From: Armigeres subalbatus
Lineage: Eukaryota > Arthropoda > Insecta > Diptera > Culicidae
NCBI RefSeq assembly: GCF_024139115.2
Contig: NC_085140.1
Span: 421,984,283-422,048,282 of the forward strand
DNA: 64,000 nucleotides
Direction of reading: 5' to 3'
Shown: in pieces, positions 34,126-45,699 of the stretch
How positions within the stretch are numbered: the first letter of the stretch is position 1
Layout of the letters: each line of letters begins with the position of its first letter
The notes under the pieces: generated by a model
What the model was told of the DNA's origin: nothing
Database searches by the model: none
The model's input: only the letters and a program-made list of their open reading frames with translations
Made by a program: the position numbers and the translations under genes

Positions 34126-34409
34126 CAGTATCCAGAAGGTAGCTGAAGCCGGAAGGTTACGTTGGGCAGGACATGTTGCAAGAATGCCAGACAGTAACCC
34201 TGCAAAGATGGTGTTCGCTTCCGATCCGGCAGGTTACGAGACGGCGTGGAGCGCAGCGAGCGAGATGGGCAGACCAGGTGCAAAATGACTTGGCGAGCGT
34301 GGGGCGTATTCGAGGATGGAGAGATGCGGCATCGAACCGTGTATTGTGGCGTCAAATTGTTGATTCAGTGTTATCTGTTTAGATGTAGACTAAAAAAAAA
34401 ACCTTGTCA

Positions 34410-37400
34410 ATAGTGCTCTATTGAAATTAAAAAATATGTACGTCATACAAATGTTACACAACTTATGGAAAGTATCTTTGACTACCAAATGACTTGAAAA
34501 ACGAGCCTCTCAGCAGTGAAAGTCTTTGATGTTCGTGTTGATTTGTTAGGAAATTGTTTAAAATAAAGCGGTGAAATTGTACTCAAACTTTCTACTTTCA
34601 ATCACTTAAATCTTTGAATGCAGATTTCATGCTATCTTAACGAAGGATTTTTTTTTATCTTTCCTTAACTCGTTCCTCGCGATCGAATTTCAAAAGCAAA
34701 CAACTAAGCGAATCGTGCAGTCCACCAAGAGCAGCACGCGCACAAATTGCGCCCATTTGCATTAAAATCACATGTCCATAAATATCCGGGTACCCCATCG
34801 GGAGGTACCACATCAGCACCTTCACTTCCATATTCCTCTCTCTACTTCGCTCACAACAAGGGACCAATCAATGTCCGTCGATGGTCTGGCTGATCAACAC
34901 TCAGTTTTATCAGGACGGAAGTGACAATCAAATAAAGTCGAAATAACACCGAAAACGACAATTGAAGATCATAGAAACTCTGTATTGAGTACATAGCTTC
35001 AAGAATTACACAAATGGATAGGACTTACTCATAACGCCGAGCAAACCAGAGCAGATTTACTTCAGCTGCTTTGAAGAATTAAAGGTAATCAACCTTGTTC
35101 GTAGTTTTTCTAACAGTTATTGATTACTCCATTTCATACCAGTTCACGCAACCCATCTTTCTGCAGGTTTTATTGGCATTCAAACCTCTCTCTTCTATTT
35201 GAGACTCGAACGATGTACAAAATATGTCCATCTCGAAAAAAGTACCTAATTGGAATGTCTTGTCCACATTCTTGTCATCGTCAATGAGCCTAAGCACGTT
35301 CATTAGCTTTTAGGACCACTTCAACCACGACCTATGCGCAGAAATATTTAGATTTTACATAATTACCCAGCGATCCAGTGAATGCTGATGGGTTGAGCAT
35401 TTTGCATATCTTAATCCGATGCAATACCACGGATGGAAAGAGACGTATTAATATTGGAGCTATATTTCACCGATCACGTAATTCCAACTGAGCGTTATAG
35501 TGGAACCTAATCAGCTCGCAGCTTGATATCGCCCGCTTCTGGCACAGGCGAGCAGAGTGTTAACGAAATTGGCTTTTCTATTTAATTGCAACAGTTTGTT
35601 GTAAAATTTTACGCTCGATAAAATATCATAGGAAGATTAGCAGAACGATGGGAAAAGAGTGGCAATTTTACTACCAAATACATTCCCAATAATGGTTTTG
35701 CAGAATGTTCGAAAATGATGCGAATTGGAGGAAATGTTACCTTACGCTGCCTTTCAGTTAGATCAAGCTCGAATATTTGCTTCTGAAGAAAGATTAAATA
35801 AACAATCATTTCCGGGCATTTGTCTGAAATACTTTTGCTCAGAACATGTGACATTCATCTCTTATTTTGAAATTGATAAGTGTATTATCATAATAATAAC
35901 ACATTTAATTAAGGTTTTCCATCGCTGAGTGGTTAAATGAGAGGTCAGAAGCTTTAAAAAGTTCAACGGAAAGTAGGTTTTCGAAAAAAAAAGTTCAATA
36001 CAGCCCTCAAATTGAATAAATTTATAATAAACATTGATTTTGAGGGCAAAATTTGCAATAATCAATTACCTTATTACAACGTTGTTAAAACCTAGCGGAA
36101 AATTATTTACTTCAGATGTAAGTTGAACTCTGTTTCACCCACGGTACCTACAGCAACAATTACGTCCGTTTTGTTTCCTGCGTCTGGACCCAAATTGAGG
36201 AACAACAGCAATACAAATCGTCACGTTGGCGCCACTTGCCATTTTTCAATTTTACATTTTATTTGTATGGCAATCGAGATTCACCTAGTAATTGATCACC
36301 TCTCGAACTGTTGGAAAGAAACAAAGCGATAATTGGAGATTACTGGCCCTGGCCGAGAGGGTGTGAGCACTGGGTGGAAATTTTTAGCATCTAAATTTGG
36401 GTGCTTGTGAACTGGTTGGGCCAAGCAATGCCAACGAGGAAGAGTGCAACTCATCCAACGTCAAGTACCGTAAAGTACTTCCCGTCCAAGCCGTGGCAGC
36501 TCTGTCGAACGAACGATTAAGATTCTGTAAACAATTTGGTAATTGCGCCATAAATACATGCGTTCGTCTCGTTCGTCTTTCCAACAACGGTTGGGAGATT
36601 CCTACCGAACCTGGTCCATCACTGTCTGATTGCTTGTTTGCGTAGACCCCGAGACGTGTTGATAGCTTCCTCCTTCCAATCCCATTCATCGATTGTGCAT
36701 TCTTTTATTCATATTTTTTCACAATTTATGCTCATTTCTTCCTCTCACCAGGGGCTGATTGGGGAACGCTGCTCCAAGTGATTGTTTATTTAAGAAAAAA
36801 ATAAAGTGCGTTCATACTTCCTCACCTCAACGAGTGGTGGAATGCTACGCGCTACGAAGAGGAAGCAAATTGAAAATTATAGGCAACGCAAATTGAAGTA
36901 AAATAGAAAATAATTTCATTAATCAATCCATTTACCTGAATTGTGATGATGGAGCATTACGGGTGTGAACCTGATGTGATCTGTTGGACGATTAATGGAT
37001 CTTATTTTTGGCAATTGTGTATCATAAATGGATTTTTGGCTAAATATGAAGATCATCACCACACCGGTTTCCCATAATAGGATCAGGAAGCAATCTATTG
37101 ACTACAGTTGCTGAGGTCGTTATTTGAGCATTCGCCAATGAACAGAGTGATATAGTCCAGCATTTTGGACACTATGGCACAATCTAAGTCGTGTTGTACA
37201 CCTTCACTTTCTTGTCACTTGTCGATGGATGTCCAGCAAGACATATGTTTGGAATCATCGGAGCTGCAAAACGAACTATTTTAAAGCTGTTACACGTACC
37301 CAAGAATCATTGCGGTGTTTAACAACGCTAAAGAATTTGACCCAAATTGAACAACACGCATCCCCGCAGAGGACTTACAACTCCCCATTAACTATCAATT

Positions 37401-39255
37401 GCTACAAAGATTGGCGAAAACAGCAGTCCCTAATGTCTATTTGCTATTTGTTTAATCTCTAACCTCACATCTACTCCACCTTGTCTCGGTTTCAACAAAG
37501 ACTTTGGCGGCGAAGAGGCAGGTGGTCGTGGTGTTGCTCTATCTTCTCTGTGGGTCCTAAAACTGTTCTCCGCTCTATGATGACTGATGGCCAATTTGAA
37601 CTCTCGAGAGTTTAGGGCATCAATTGGTGGACGGTTGGCGCGAAATCTGCACCACGGTTGCCTACCGAGCAACCGAACCTACAGGTGAATGCTGATTGAT
37701 GTGACTTGCCTCAACAGCAACGCAGAGGCCCGAAATTTTGACTACCTCTTGAGTCTTGAGCTACATTAAAAATAAGGGTGTATGCTGAACTTGAAAAAAA
37801 TGTATATGTCAATATACTGTTTAGACACAACAATCATTAACACCGTTTGTCAAAGTACCAAAATTAAATATTTTGGTGTGAAAAAATCCGTAATAAAATG
37901 CCAATGAATATGAATCAATAAGGAAAAAAAATACCATTATTGGTTTATTATTTCGCATACAATAATTATTATACGTATATCGCATATCCACACGCAAAGA
38001 TAGTTGCACTTTGCGTAATACACATTCAATTTGCAACAAACGAAAACAGCAAATCGATCGAAGATATAATACAGACTTTGCAACCAGATACGATCAGTGT
38101 GGCGGCGCGGTTGTGATGCTGTGATTGGATTTCAGTTGCGCGATGTCGGCCGGGTAAGGGAAACAATTGAAAGTGAACTTAAAACGGCCGACCGAAAGTA
38201 AAGTGTGACTAATTTCGGAAACGAGAGCAAACGACGAGTCAAACGAACGGGCGAAACGCGCTATTAAAGCGTTTGAGTTATTTAGCTCCATTTGCCAAAC
38301 AACGGCCAGCTGATCATTCCGAAAGATTGCAATTGGAACTTTTACTTTCGATAAATTGTGCGTGCATAAGTAGTTGGTTGTGGTCAGCAATGGTTGTTTG
38401 TGGTATGAATTTCAAACCGTCACAAATCGCAAAGTGATGTAAGGTTGATGAGAAAAAACTAGTTAAAGATAATTTGGAAAATATTTCTATCGAAGGTTCG
38501 AAAAGTTTCAAATATAATTAGTGATTAAAATGAAACTAATTATCCAATACTAGCTATTTAGTGCAAATTATTTGTTTCCAATTAGGTACATATTTCGCAG
38601 GTTATGAAAATCGTTACAATTATGTATGTCTCAACTGAAATAGCAAACACCCAAAGTAAAGTTGTAATAAGTAAAGAGTTATTAGCATTGATACAATTAT
38701 TATAAAAATTTCGTCTACTTTGCCGGATGAACTCGAATATTCTGGCTGCATTCAACATTACACTAATGGTATTCAAATCAGATAGAGTTGACCGGAGTTT
38801 ATGTTCATTAATCGGAAATAGCACCATTTGCCGTCAAAATTCATATAAACGAATAAATATACGTAAATAACTTAAATTTGTCTGAATTTTTCAAACTAAC
38901 ACATTTTGAAATTATTTCAATGTGAAATAGCAGCTATATCCTTTCTTGATTATGGTTAATTGCATTCTTCATAAAAATGACTTGAAAACATTCTCTCGGA
39001 GCTTGAAATCAGAATATGATTCTTATCTTCAAATACAATTAATTTAATTTTATTTAGGCCGATACAAATATTTAAAAACTAGATTTTTCCCAAAAATAAA
39101 ATTTTGAGGGGGCAATAACAAAACTTCAGATTTTTTTTTTGAGAATTTTAAAAAACCACCCCCCCCCCTTCACTTTCAAGACCAATACGACATAATTTTT
39201 ATTAAATATTTGTAACGACCTTATTCGTATGTTTGATTCATTCGGCAAAAAATGT
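34410..39255. other. long non-coding stretch, no recognised gene
   Basis: Frames up to about 100 codons (for example 36384-36689 minus, 38094-38390 minus) show no family. Segments about 36360-36680 and 38040-38300 are GC-balanced and look unique. The latter contains ATCAGTGTGG, an arthropod-like initiator, and a donor-like CGGGTAAGG at 38150-38158, so an untranslated first exon is conceivable but unsupported. A small hairpin (GCCCTCAAATTGAAT and TTGATTTTGAGGGC) sits at 36004-36052. Confidence 0.45.
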
Positions 39256-39261
39256 TTTCCA

Positions 39262-39715
39262 GCCTTTTTGCCTTTCTCGTACAACTAAGTTGTATCGAAA
39301 GGCTATCATTTCACTCCGAAAACGAACTTTTTATAAAAGCCTCTGAGACCCATAGTATTATATACCAATCGATTCAGCTCGACGAGCTGAGCACATGTCT
39401 GTCTGTCCGTGTGTATGTATGTGTGTATGTGTGTGTGTGTATGTGTGTGTATGTGTGTGCACAGAAGCTATAAAAAACATAAGACAACTTTTCGTATAGT
39501 AATCCTTAACCGATTTTCTCGCAACAAGTTTCATTCGACAGGAGACAAAGCCTTGTTGATCACTATTGAATTTCATAATGATCGGTCATTGCGTTTCAAA
39601 GTTATGAAGAAAATGGTACATCAGACCATATAAACCCCATATAAGGTTGGTGTCTTAACTAAATGCGAGAAAGGCACCACCAACGCTAGGTGGATTAATC
39701 TGGGTTTTTTTTATA
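39262..39715 (+). repeat. second copy of the CTCGTAC dispersed repeat, with TG microsatellite
   Basis: It starts GCCTTTTTGCCTTTCTCGTA and ends GAGAAAGGCACCACCAACGC, GGTGGATTAATCTGGG, T run. Interior landmarks match the 17.2-kb copy. The TG/TATG microsatellite (about 39405-39465) is longer here. Frames across it (39252-39473, 39358-39576) are repeat translations. Confidence 0.65.
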
Positions 39716-39719
39716 AAAT

Positions 39720-41640
39720 TCTGGTGGATTGGATCTGAATCCTACCGAACGGAATGGATTGTTTTTTTTATCAATTTGATCTAGTGACAAAAATTAAGTC
39801 TAGTAATTGTTGTATTTTTTCCTGCTCCCAATCTGTCTGATTCAGGCGGGTGCTAAGGTGTCAAATATTTGTTGCCTCAAATAAAGCGAATGCCGACGGC
39901 ACTAACACTACGCCGTAGTCTATGAAAAATAAACACTGCAGTGAGTGAGAATGTTCTGAAACGCACAAAGTTTGGATAATGCCAGAAACAACTGTTTTTG
40001 CTCAGCACAGAGTTTTTTCTACCAACATACTTATTTATCTGCATATTTCGCGTACGGAATAAAGTGAAAACATTACATTTTTTTAGATTTGGTGTATTTT
40101 TGTTCGTTGCAATCTTTAATTTAATATGTGCTTTCGACACCACTCTCTCTTGTAAAAATGGTAAACAATACAAATTTTCACAAATACCACGACAATTTAT
40201 GTAAGTATATGAGCATTTTGACACTGGAGTATAAATTTATGCGCCAAATAAGAGGGTACTGTCATACTTGCCAAACTCCATATGAAAAAAAATTCGTTGT
40301 CCCCCCTCTGGTCTAATTCGTGGTTTTACTAACTATGTCTCAAGGTCGGCTATATTAGGTGTCCAAAACCGGTACACTTACTCTTGTCCAATTGTGCATG
40401 TGATCCCTTCGTTTATGGCAGAGCATTCCAGACGATCGCCGACTGTAAGGTAATCTGATCAAGACCTCTTCAGGCTCCTCACCATCAACAACCGAGCGCT
40501 CTGTTTGCGGATCGTGTAGTCCATTGTTGACAGCTCTATAACTTGAACTTCACCTGCTTGGCACAACGAAATCTGACTGACCGACACTCTATCTCCGACT
40601 TTCAATCAATACTTTTGGCATACCTCTACAGCCACTTTCAATAGCACCATAGTTCTACGTTTCAGCAGTGATGGTCGATTCCCGAGAGAATCGGCAAAAA
40701 GCTTTTATTCCCTCACCACTTGACACACACTCGTCTTCTGCTGTCGTATGCGAATCAACACACGCGCTCTCATTTTAATGAATTTGAGAGAACCCGATTA
40801 CAAGCATGTTCATTTCTTCCTATACTCGGTTGATAGCGGATTCAGCCCGCTCTCGACTCACTCTCTGCTGATCGAAGCAGCCCAGAAATTTGCACACACA
40901 CACGCTTAAAGTAAATTACACATCGCATGAATAATTTTCACACATGACGATGATGACACGAGAGAATAGCAATCTGTGTGAAAATTATGTGTAAGACATG
41001 CACAGTCGCTGTGTAATGTCTTTTATTCTTTTAATATGTGTAAGAAACTTTGCTTCGAACTGTCAAGTCCATTTTGATCGCCATGTTGGCGGTTACGCCC
41101 GGCATGCATCGCAACGGACAACCCCTCCCAGACACAATTTTTAGAAGAAATTTTTTTTGCGAAAAAAAACTGTTCAGAAAACCCCCCAGACCAATTTTCT
41201 GGTTACGCCACTGACTCTTATTATGTATAATCACAGCTGATCCCAAGACGATTCGATCAGTGAGAAAATCTTGAAAATCGGTCCAACCGTACGTGAGTTA
41301 TATTGCCTCAAAGGAAATGCGAAATGCTGTGTATATTTTATTAAATATGTAGTAGAGCGAGGTGTTGAATGCTTCCTACATATTTGTATCGTAAAGAAAT
41401 TTTGCGCATCAATGAGACGCACATATGGTACATGTTTTTATTTAAAATTGTCATATTTGAAATTCTAAAATATTGTATTGTAAAGTATCATTTGGCGCAT
41501 GATGCGCACTTTCTTATATATAACATGATTTGAATTCTTGCTTTACACGATGATCCACAAGCACGATTCGGTTCAGTGGTGGTCCGCCGATTTATCATAA
41601 AGAATTCACTAATACGCTACTTGTTCCTCGAAAAGGGTAT
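39720..41640. other. non-coding; partial hAT-MITE-like piece near 41110-41214
   Basis: CCAGACCAATTTTCTGGTTACGCCACTG (41188-41215 region) is the mirror of the start of the 99-bp hAT MITE at 44163, so a truncated relative ends here; its other end is not clear. Around 40670-40990 there is GC-balanced sequence with ACACACAC runs. No gene. Confidence 0.45.
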
Positions 41641-41665
41641 GCGATAACACACTTTTTCCTAACGA

Positions 41666-41830
41666 AACGAAACGAAACGAAATTCAAAATGTCTATGTTG
41701 ATTCGGATCGAAACGAAACGAAATATAGATTTACTTTCGAGACTTCGAAACGATACGAAATCAAGCTTCATTTATTTCGAAATTTTTAGAAGCGAAACGA
41801 AATTTTAATTTTTTTCCGCGGAATTTTTAT
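41666..41830. repeat. GAAACGAAACG repeat, left block
   Basis: Tandem CGAAA / CGAAACGAAATT units. A related block with the same words plus CCGCGGAATT lies at 45480-45690. CTTGTTCCTCGA at about 41620-41632 and CTTATTCCTCGA near 45680 lie just outside the pair, so they may be the two ends of one 4-kb element. Confidence 0.5.
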
Positions 41831-42347
41831 TAAAATGGTTTTACGCAATTCTGATTTCACCTTTTTGAAGTCAAATAACTATTTTTAGAGTTATAATAAC
41901 AGAAGAGGTAGTCTGTGATAAATCGCCTCATATAACATTGGCGATAAGGCAATACCCCAGCATTTGTGCCGCTTTCAAAGGAATTCATCGTGGAGCGTGT
42001 GCTCCTGAATTTGATCAATTTAATATCAGCAAGTACATAAAAATATAGAAATTGCGGGATTTGTCATATACGGATTCAAATTTCGAACTAAGGTTTTATT
42101 AGTTCACTTAAGGTTATCGTTGGGTTGCTGCAGCCAATATTCTGTTTACGCTACCATAACAACGGCGACAGAATCGCTGTCGCCAAGCGATAGAATCGGG
42201 TCACGACTGTCGCGTTGCGTGTGTTTGGGGGAACCTTATGTGACTGTTATTGTTCAAAGATGGTCTAGTAGCCTAGAAATTCGCACGAGAAATTCGACAT
42301 AGAGAGAGAGAAACTTAAACAAAAAATGACCAGAACACATCGCGATA

Positions 42348-42611
42348 GGAGGCGCTCCTTAGCCTAGCGGTAAGACGCGCGGCTACAAAGTAAGACCATG
42401 CTGATGGTGGCTGGGGTCGATTCCCGGTGGAAATTGTCTTGATTTCCCTGGGCATAAAAGTATCATCGTGTTAGCCTAATGATATTCAAATGCAAAAATG
42501 GTACCTTGGCTTAGAAACCTCGCAGTTAATAACTGTGGAAGTGCTGAATGAACACTAAGCTACGAGGTGTCGATGTCCAGTGGGGGATGTGATGCCAATA
42601 GAAAGAAGAAG
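42348..42611 (+). mobile_element. tRNA-derived SINE, Feilai-like
   Basis: The head carries a Pol III A box (TTAGCCTAGCGGTAAGA, near 42359) and B box (GGGGTCGATTCCC, near 42414). The body has TTTCCCTGGGCATAAAAG, GCAGTTAATAACTGTGGAAG and AACACTAAGCTACGAGG, and the 3' end is AATAGAAAGAAGAAG. ACATCGCGATA (42337-42347) and ACATCGAGATA (42612-42622) form an 11-bp target duplication with one mismatch. Confidence 0.85.
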
Positions 42612-43049
42612 ACATCGAGATATGTAGGTTATCGAGATGTAGAAGGCCCGAATGTATGTAGATTGGAGGGACCGAGAAAACTATCGACATAGGGAGAGAT
42701 ATCTATATATAGATCATCGAGATGTAGAGAGTCGACTGTATAGCTAAAATTCAAGCTCTATCTGGCAAAAACGCGAATGTCGCAAGAGAGAATTCTTTTC
42801 GTCAACTACCCCTCTCTTAAGTAAAAGTAACAAGCAGAAGATTTATTTGCGGTTTATAACCTCAGAATGCAAGTTCCAATTGTTTTCTAGTTTTCAAAAA
42901 ACTTTAAAGAAATCCCCTGCTTGTCACTTTTATTCAAAAGAGGGGAAGTCGGCGAAGAGAATCCTCCCTTGCGATATTCACCCTTATTCCAGCTAAAGCT
43001 TGAGTGGTTTGTTGGTAAGTCCGAAAGTTGGTTCGTCTAATGTACTACA

Positions 43050-43660
43050 TTTGGCTGAACATCTAGTCTAAAATTACTTTGTCGAAAATGTCATTTGGTC
43101 GAACAGTTTCTTTGGCTGAAAAAAATAGCTCAATTAGCCGAAAGGGTCATTTGGCCGAAATAAGCATTCGACTGAAAGTGTCGCTCGACTGAACTGGTCA
43201 TTTGGCAGACAATGCTGTTTGGCTGAAATGTTTTTTTTGCAGAAAGGACATTTTCGGGCCAAAGGATTTTTTCTGCCACACGACCATTTCCACCAAATGA
43301 CGTTTTTGGCCAAATGATCTAGTCGATCAAATGTCTTTTTCGGACAAACAACCATTTTGGCAAAATGACATTTTCAGCTAAAAAAACTGTTGGATATTTT
43401 TGACCATATTACCGTACAGTAAGCAACATTTTTGACCAAATGACCTTTTATGTCAAACATCCATTTCGGCATAACGACATTTTCGGTCTTATAACCTATT
43501 CAGCCAAACGACCATATCAGCCAAATGACGTATTGGGGAAGAGTGCTTTGACCAAATGAATTTTTTGGCCAAACTGGTTTTCGTTGTATAACCGTTTTGC
43601 CCAAATGTTCATTTCGATCAAATACAATTCTGCTGGATGATTTTTCACAAATGATTTTCG
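43050..43660. repeat. CATTTGGCCGAAA / CCAAATGACC degenerate array
   Basis: Some 25 irregular units of about 20-24 bp in one polarity: TTTGGCTGAA, CATTTGGCCG, CCAAATGACG, GACCATTTTGGC. Similar short arrays occur at 3700-3780 and 4660-4735. The minus frame at 43134-43355 is a translation of the array. Confidence 0.7.
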
Positions 43661-43679
43661 GTCAAACAACCCTTCTTCC

Positions 43680-43940
43680 TTTTAATAATTTTGTTTTGAA
43701 TTTTTCCGACGAATTTCTTATGTACAATACAATAAATTTCCTGTAGAAATCCAAAAAAAATCCTTCAAAAATCCGATTTTTTCGTTGAAAACGGTTTCCC
43801 GTAAAAAAAATTAAAAAATCACGTAGGAGCTCTGAACAATTTTGGTTTAGATTACATAACATTCACCTCGGAAATTGCGAAGAATTTTCCATAGAAAATT
43901 TGAAAATAATCCCGTGCAAATTCCAATGATATTCTTATGA
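43680..43940. repeat. AT-rich decayed minisatellite-like block
   Basis: GAATTTTTCCGACGAATTTC, AAATTTCCTGTAGAAATCC and similar units recall the array at 3785-4130. Minus frames here (43662-43862, 43852-44121) are not genes. Confidence 0.45.
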
Positions 43941-44162
43941 AAATTATGATCAATTCGCTGTTGAAATCTAATTTTGTTTTGTTGATGTCCACATTTTTAA
44001 CAATCTCCCGCGGAAAATCTGAAAAATGTTTACTCAGTTTTGTATCCACATCTGCCAAGCGTATACGCAGATAGAGAAATGATATTCCTAGAACAACATT
44101 TGAAAAGAGCGTAACAGCCAAAACTTATTCCTTCTTATTCTTCGTCTACATATATATAGCAC

Positions 44163-44261
44163 CAGTGGCGTAGCCAGAAAATTGGTCGGGGGGAGGTTTT
44201 CTGAAAAAAAAAATTTCGGAAAAAAAAATTTCTTCTAAAAATTTTGTCTTCTACGCCACTG
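44163..44261. mobile_element. 99-bp hAT-type MITE with perfect 8-bp duplication
   Basis: Termini CAGTGGCGTAG and CTACGCCACTG are perfect 11-bp inverted repeats of the sort common in insect hAT elements. TATAGCAC at 44155-44162 and 44262-44269 is a perfect 8-bp target duplication, the length hAT transposases make. The interior is A- and T-rich. Confidence 0.92.
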
Positions 44262-44356
44262 TATAGCACACATTTTCACCAATCAGTTTATTTATGAGGC
44301 TCGGATGTTTAATAATAAACTCTACGGAGCCGAAAACTAAGAAATTATAGAACTAA

Positions 44357-45045
44357 TTATCCCGAAAATGTTTCAGAAACATTTCTGCGTGAGGTCTTCT
44401 TTTGTGGGGATCGATCCATTGATCCTTCAGTAACCAAACGATCCCGTCGCTGACTCGTAGACTGCGCTAGTTGCTTTTTATCCTCTTCCTCTCTCATTTT
44501 TCTGTAGGAGTCCGTGTAGCCCATGATTCCTTTCTTCACGAACCAGATCCGATCTGTATTATTCTTTGAATGTCATAGTTTCTGCTAGTCTTTCGCGTTC
44601 CACCATTAAATCGGGAATTTAAAATGGTCCCATCCGTTCAGTTGAATCGGTATCCAATCCAATCACTTCTTCCTCAGCCACTTCTATTACGTCGTTCTGC
44701 GCTGCATCCGATGATGTTTGACGGGTTGCTGCATCAAATCCAATAACGACACCGGAATACGATTTCCGTTGCCGACCTTGCGTTGCCATATTCGCCTCTT
44801 TCTTTCCGATTGATCGTTTCTTTTGATCGTTCATTTTTGTTCTTTATGGACACGCATCCTTCCGGTGACCTTCCGCTCGGCACATGAAACATTTGTTACG
44901 CAAATCCTGGTAGAATACCTTTTATTTCCATATAGCATACATTTGCTCACTAGAAGAATCATGTGCGTGCACCTTTCTAAAATGCATAAAGTTATGTATT
45001 TCAGAATGAATTTCACAGACCCATATCTAACGCAAGATCAATGTA
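44357..45045 (-). pseudogene. decayed ORF with CCHC zinc knuckle, probably TE ORF1/Gag
   Basis: On the minus strand about 45045-44900 reads EIHNFMHFRKVHAHD, then MYAIWK-stop-KVFYQDLRNK, then a zinc knuckle at 44891-44850, CFMCRAEGHRKDAC (C-x2-C-x4-H-x4-C). A stop follows, then an open frame MNDQKKRSIGKKEANMATQG (44834-44619) rich in charged residues, and a further K/E/Q/R-rich frame (44539-44357). A basic stretch plus a single CCHC knuckle is typical of nucleic-acid-binding ORF1 or Gag proteins of retroelements. No endonuclease or RT is attached. The element type is not identified; a host CCHC protein pseudogene is an alternative. Confidence 0.5.
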
Positions 45046-45479
45046 CTTCGTTTAATAAGCTTCTACAACACGATCGATTCCGCACTAAATAATTTTGTGC
45101 TCTTCGGGGCAGACATTAGTTTGATCACTTAGCGTTCTCCCACACTATCTGGCGTGATCAGCATCAATACGATAGATTGCATACTGGTTAAACAAATTTC
45201 TGCTACGCGAGGTAGATTTTTCTTCTTTCACTGCCGTCCCACGATCGGTTCCGCATTCATATTGTGCAAATAGTAAAAAAAAATATCACATAATTTGAAT
45301 TTGAATCTTGGAAACACTGAAGACGTTTCATAGAAGAAAACTACATACGTATTTGTCTACTAAGGTTGGTGTTATGTAGTAAGCGTTAATAGAAAAAAAT
45401 GTATAACCTAAAGTTTTCAAAACAACTTTACGATATAGTTTAGCGGCGCAGCCAGAATTTTTGATAATTATAAAGTATG

Positions 45480-45690
45480 ATTTAAGTTTAAATTTGTTCC
45501 GAAATTCCGCGGAATTCCGTTAAATTTCGTTTGAAGTTAGTTTTTTCTAGCAAAATTTTTGTAATCTTACGAAACGAAACGAAATCAAGAAATTAGATTT
45601 CGCCATGCTCAAATTCCGCGAAATTCCGCGGAATTTCGTTTCGAACCACCTGAAACGAAATTTTTCGAAATACCGCATATGCTTATTCCT
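45480..45690. repeat. GAAACGAAACG / CCGCGGAATT repeat, right block
   Basis: Contains ATTCCGCGGAATTCCG, ACGAAACGAAACGAAATC and ATTCCGCGGAATTTCG. It is the partner of the block at 41666-41830. The pair may mark the ends of one larger inserted unit. Confidence 0.5.
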
Positions 45691-45699
45691 CGATATAGA

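Larger units (their letters stand above)
31020..34380 (+). pseudogene. linker and reverse transcriptase region of RTE element 2 (broken)
   Basis: The linker NDWFDEECRQILEEKDAARA reads to about 31435, where the frame shifts into DERVVIERWKQHYEEHLNG and the RT start: LKTNKAAGKDGIGAVLIKMG, EGVICPIYKKGDKLECENFRAI. A short deletion removes the RILWNRL region (VMSSNEFVGSFQAGF). A TAG at 31920 replaces a Gln codon in TTD-stop-IFTVRQIL. Motif A (HLLVDFKAAYDSIDR), motif B (GLRQGDGLSCLLFN) and FADDMDIVGR follow. The FADD box is separated from motif B by the insertion at 32252. The second insertion splits QLYGEP from SIQKVAEAGRLRWAGHVARM. The C-terminus ends DSVLSV at about 34380. Confidence 0.9.
29693..34405 (+). 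mobile_element. RTE-clade non-LTR retrotransposon, element 2, with two nested insertions
   Basis: It begins near GGCACGGCAAATG (29693) with a GC-rich leader, also found inverted at 50606-51205. It continues through endonuclease (30127-31011), linker and RT (31020-33080), and ends near 34405 after DSVLSV-stop and an A run. Subtracting the 282-bp and 1042-bp insertions and their duplications leaves about 3.4 kb, a normal RTE length. Its protein differs clearly from element 1 (for example GDLNALIGQEEEFRP versus GDANAQFGREDFFRP), so they belong to different subfamilies. Frameshifts and a nonsense codon make it inactive. I find no clear target duplication. Confidence 0.9.

Noticed and set aside
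36384..36689. 101-codon minus frame opposed by an 82-codon plus frame in GC-balanced DNA.
   Set aside because: Neither has a motif, signal peptide or splice context; left as unexplained unique sequence.
38094..38160. ATCAGTGTGG initiator-like word and CGGGTAAGG donor-like word.
   Set aside because: Each is weak alone and there is no open frame or TATA box to link them.
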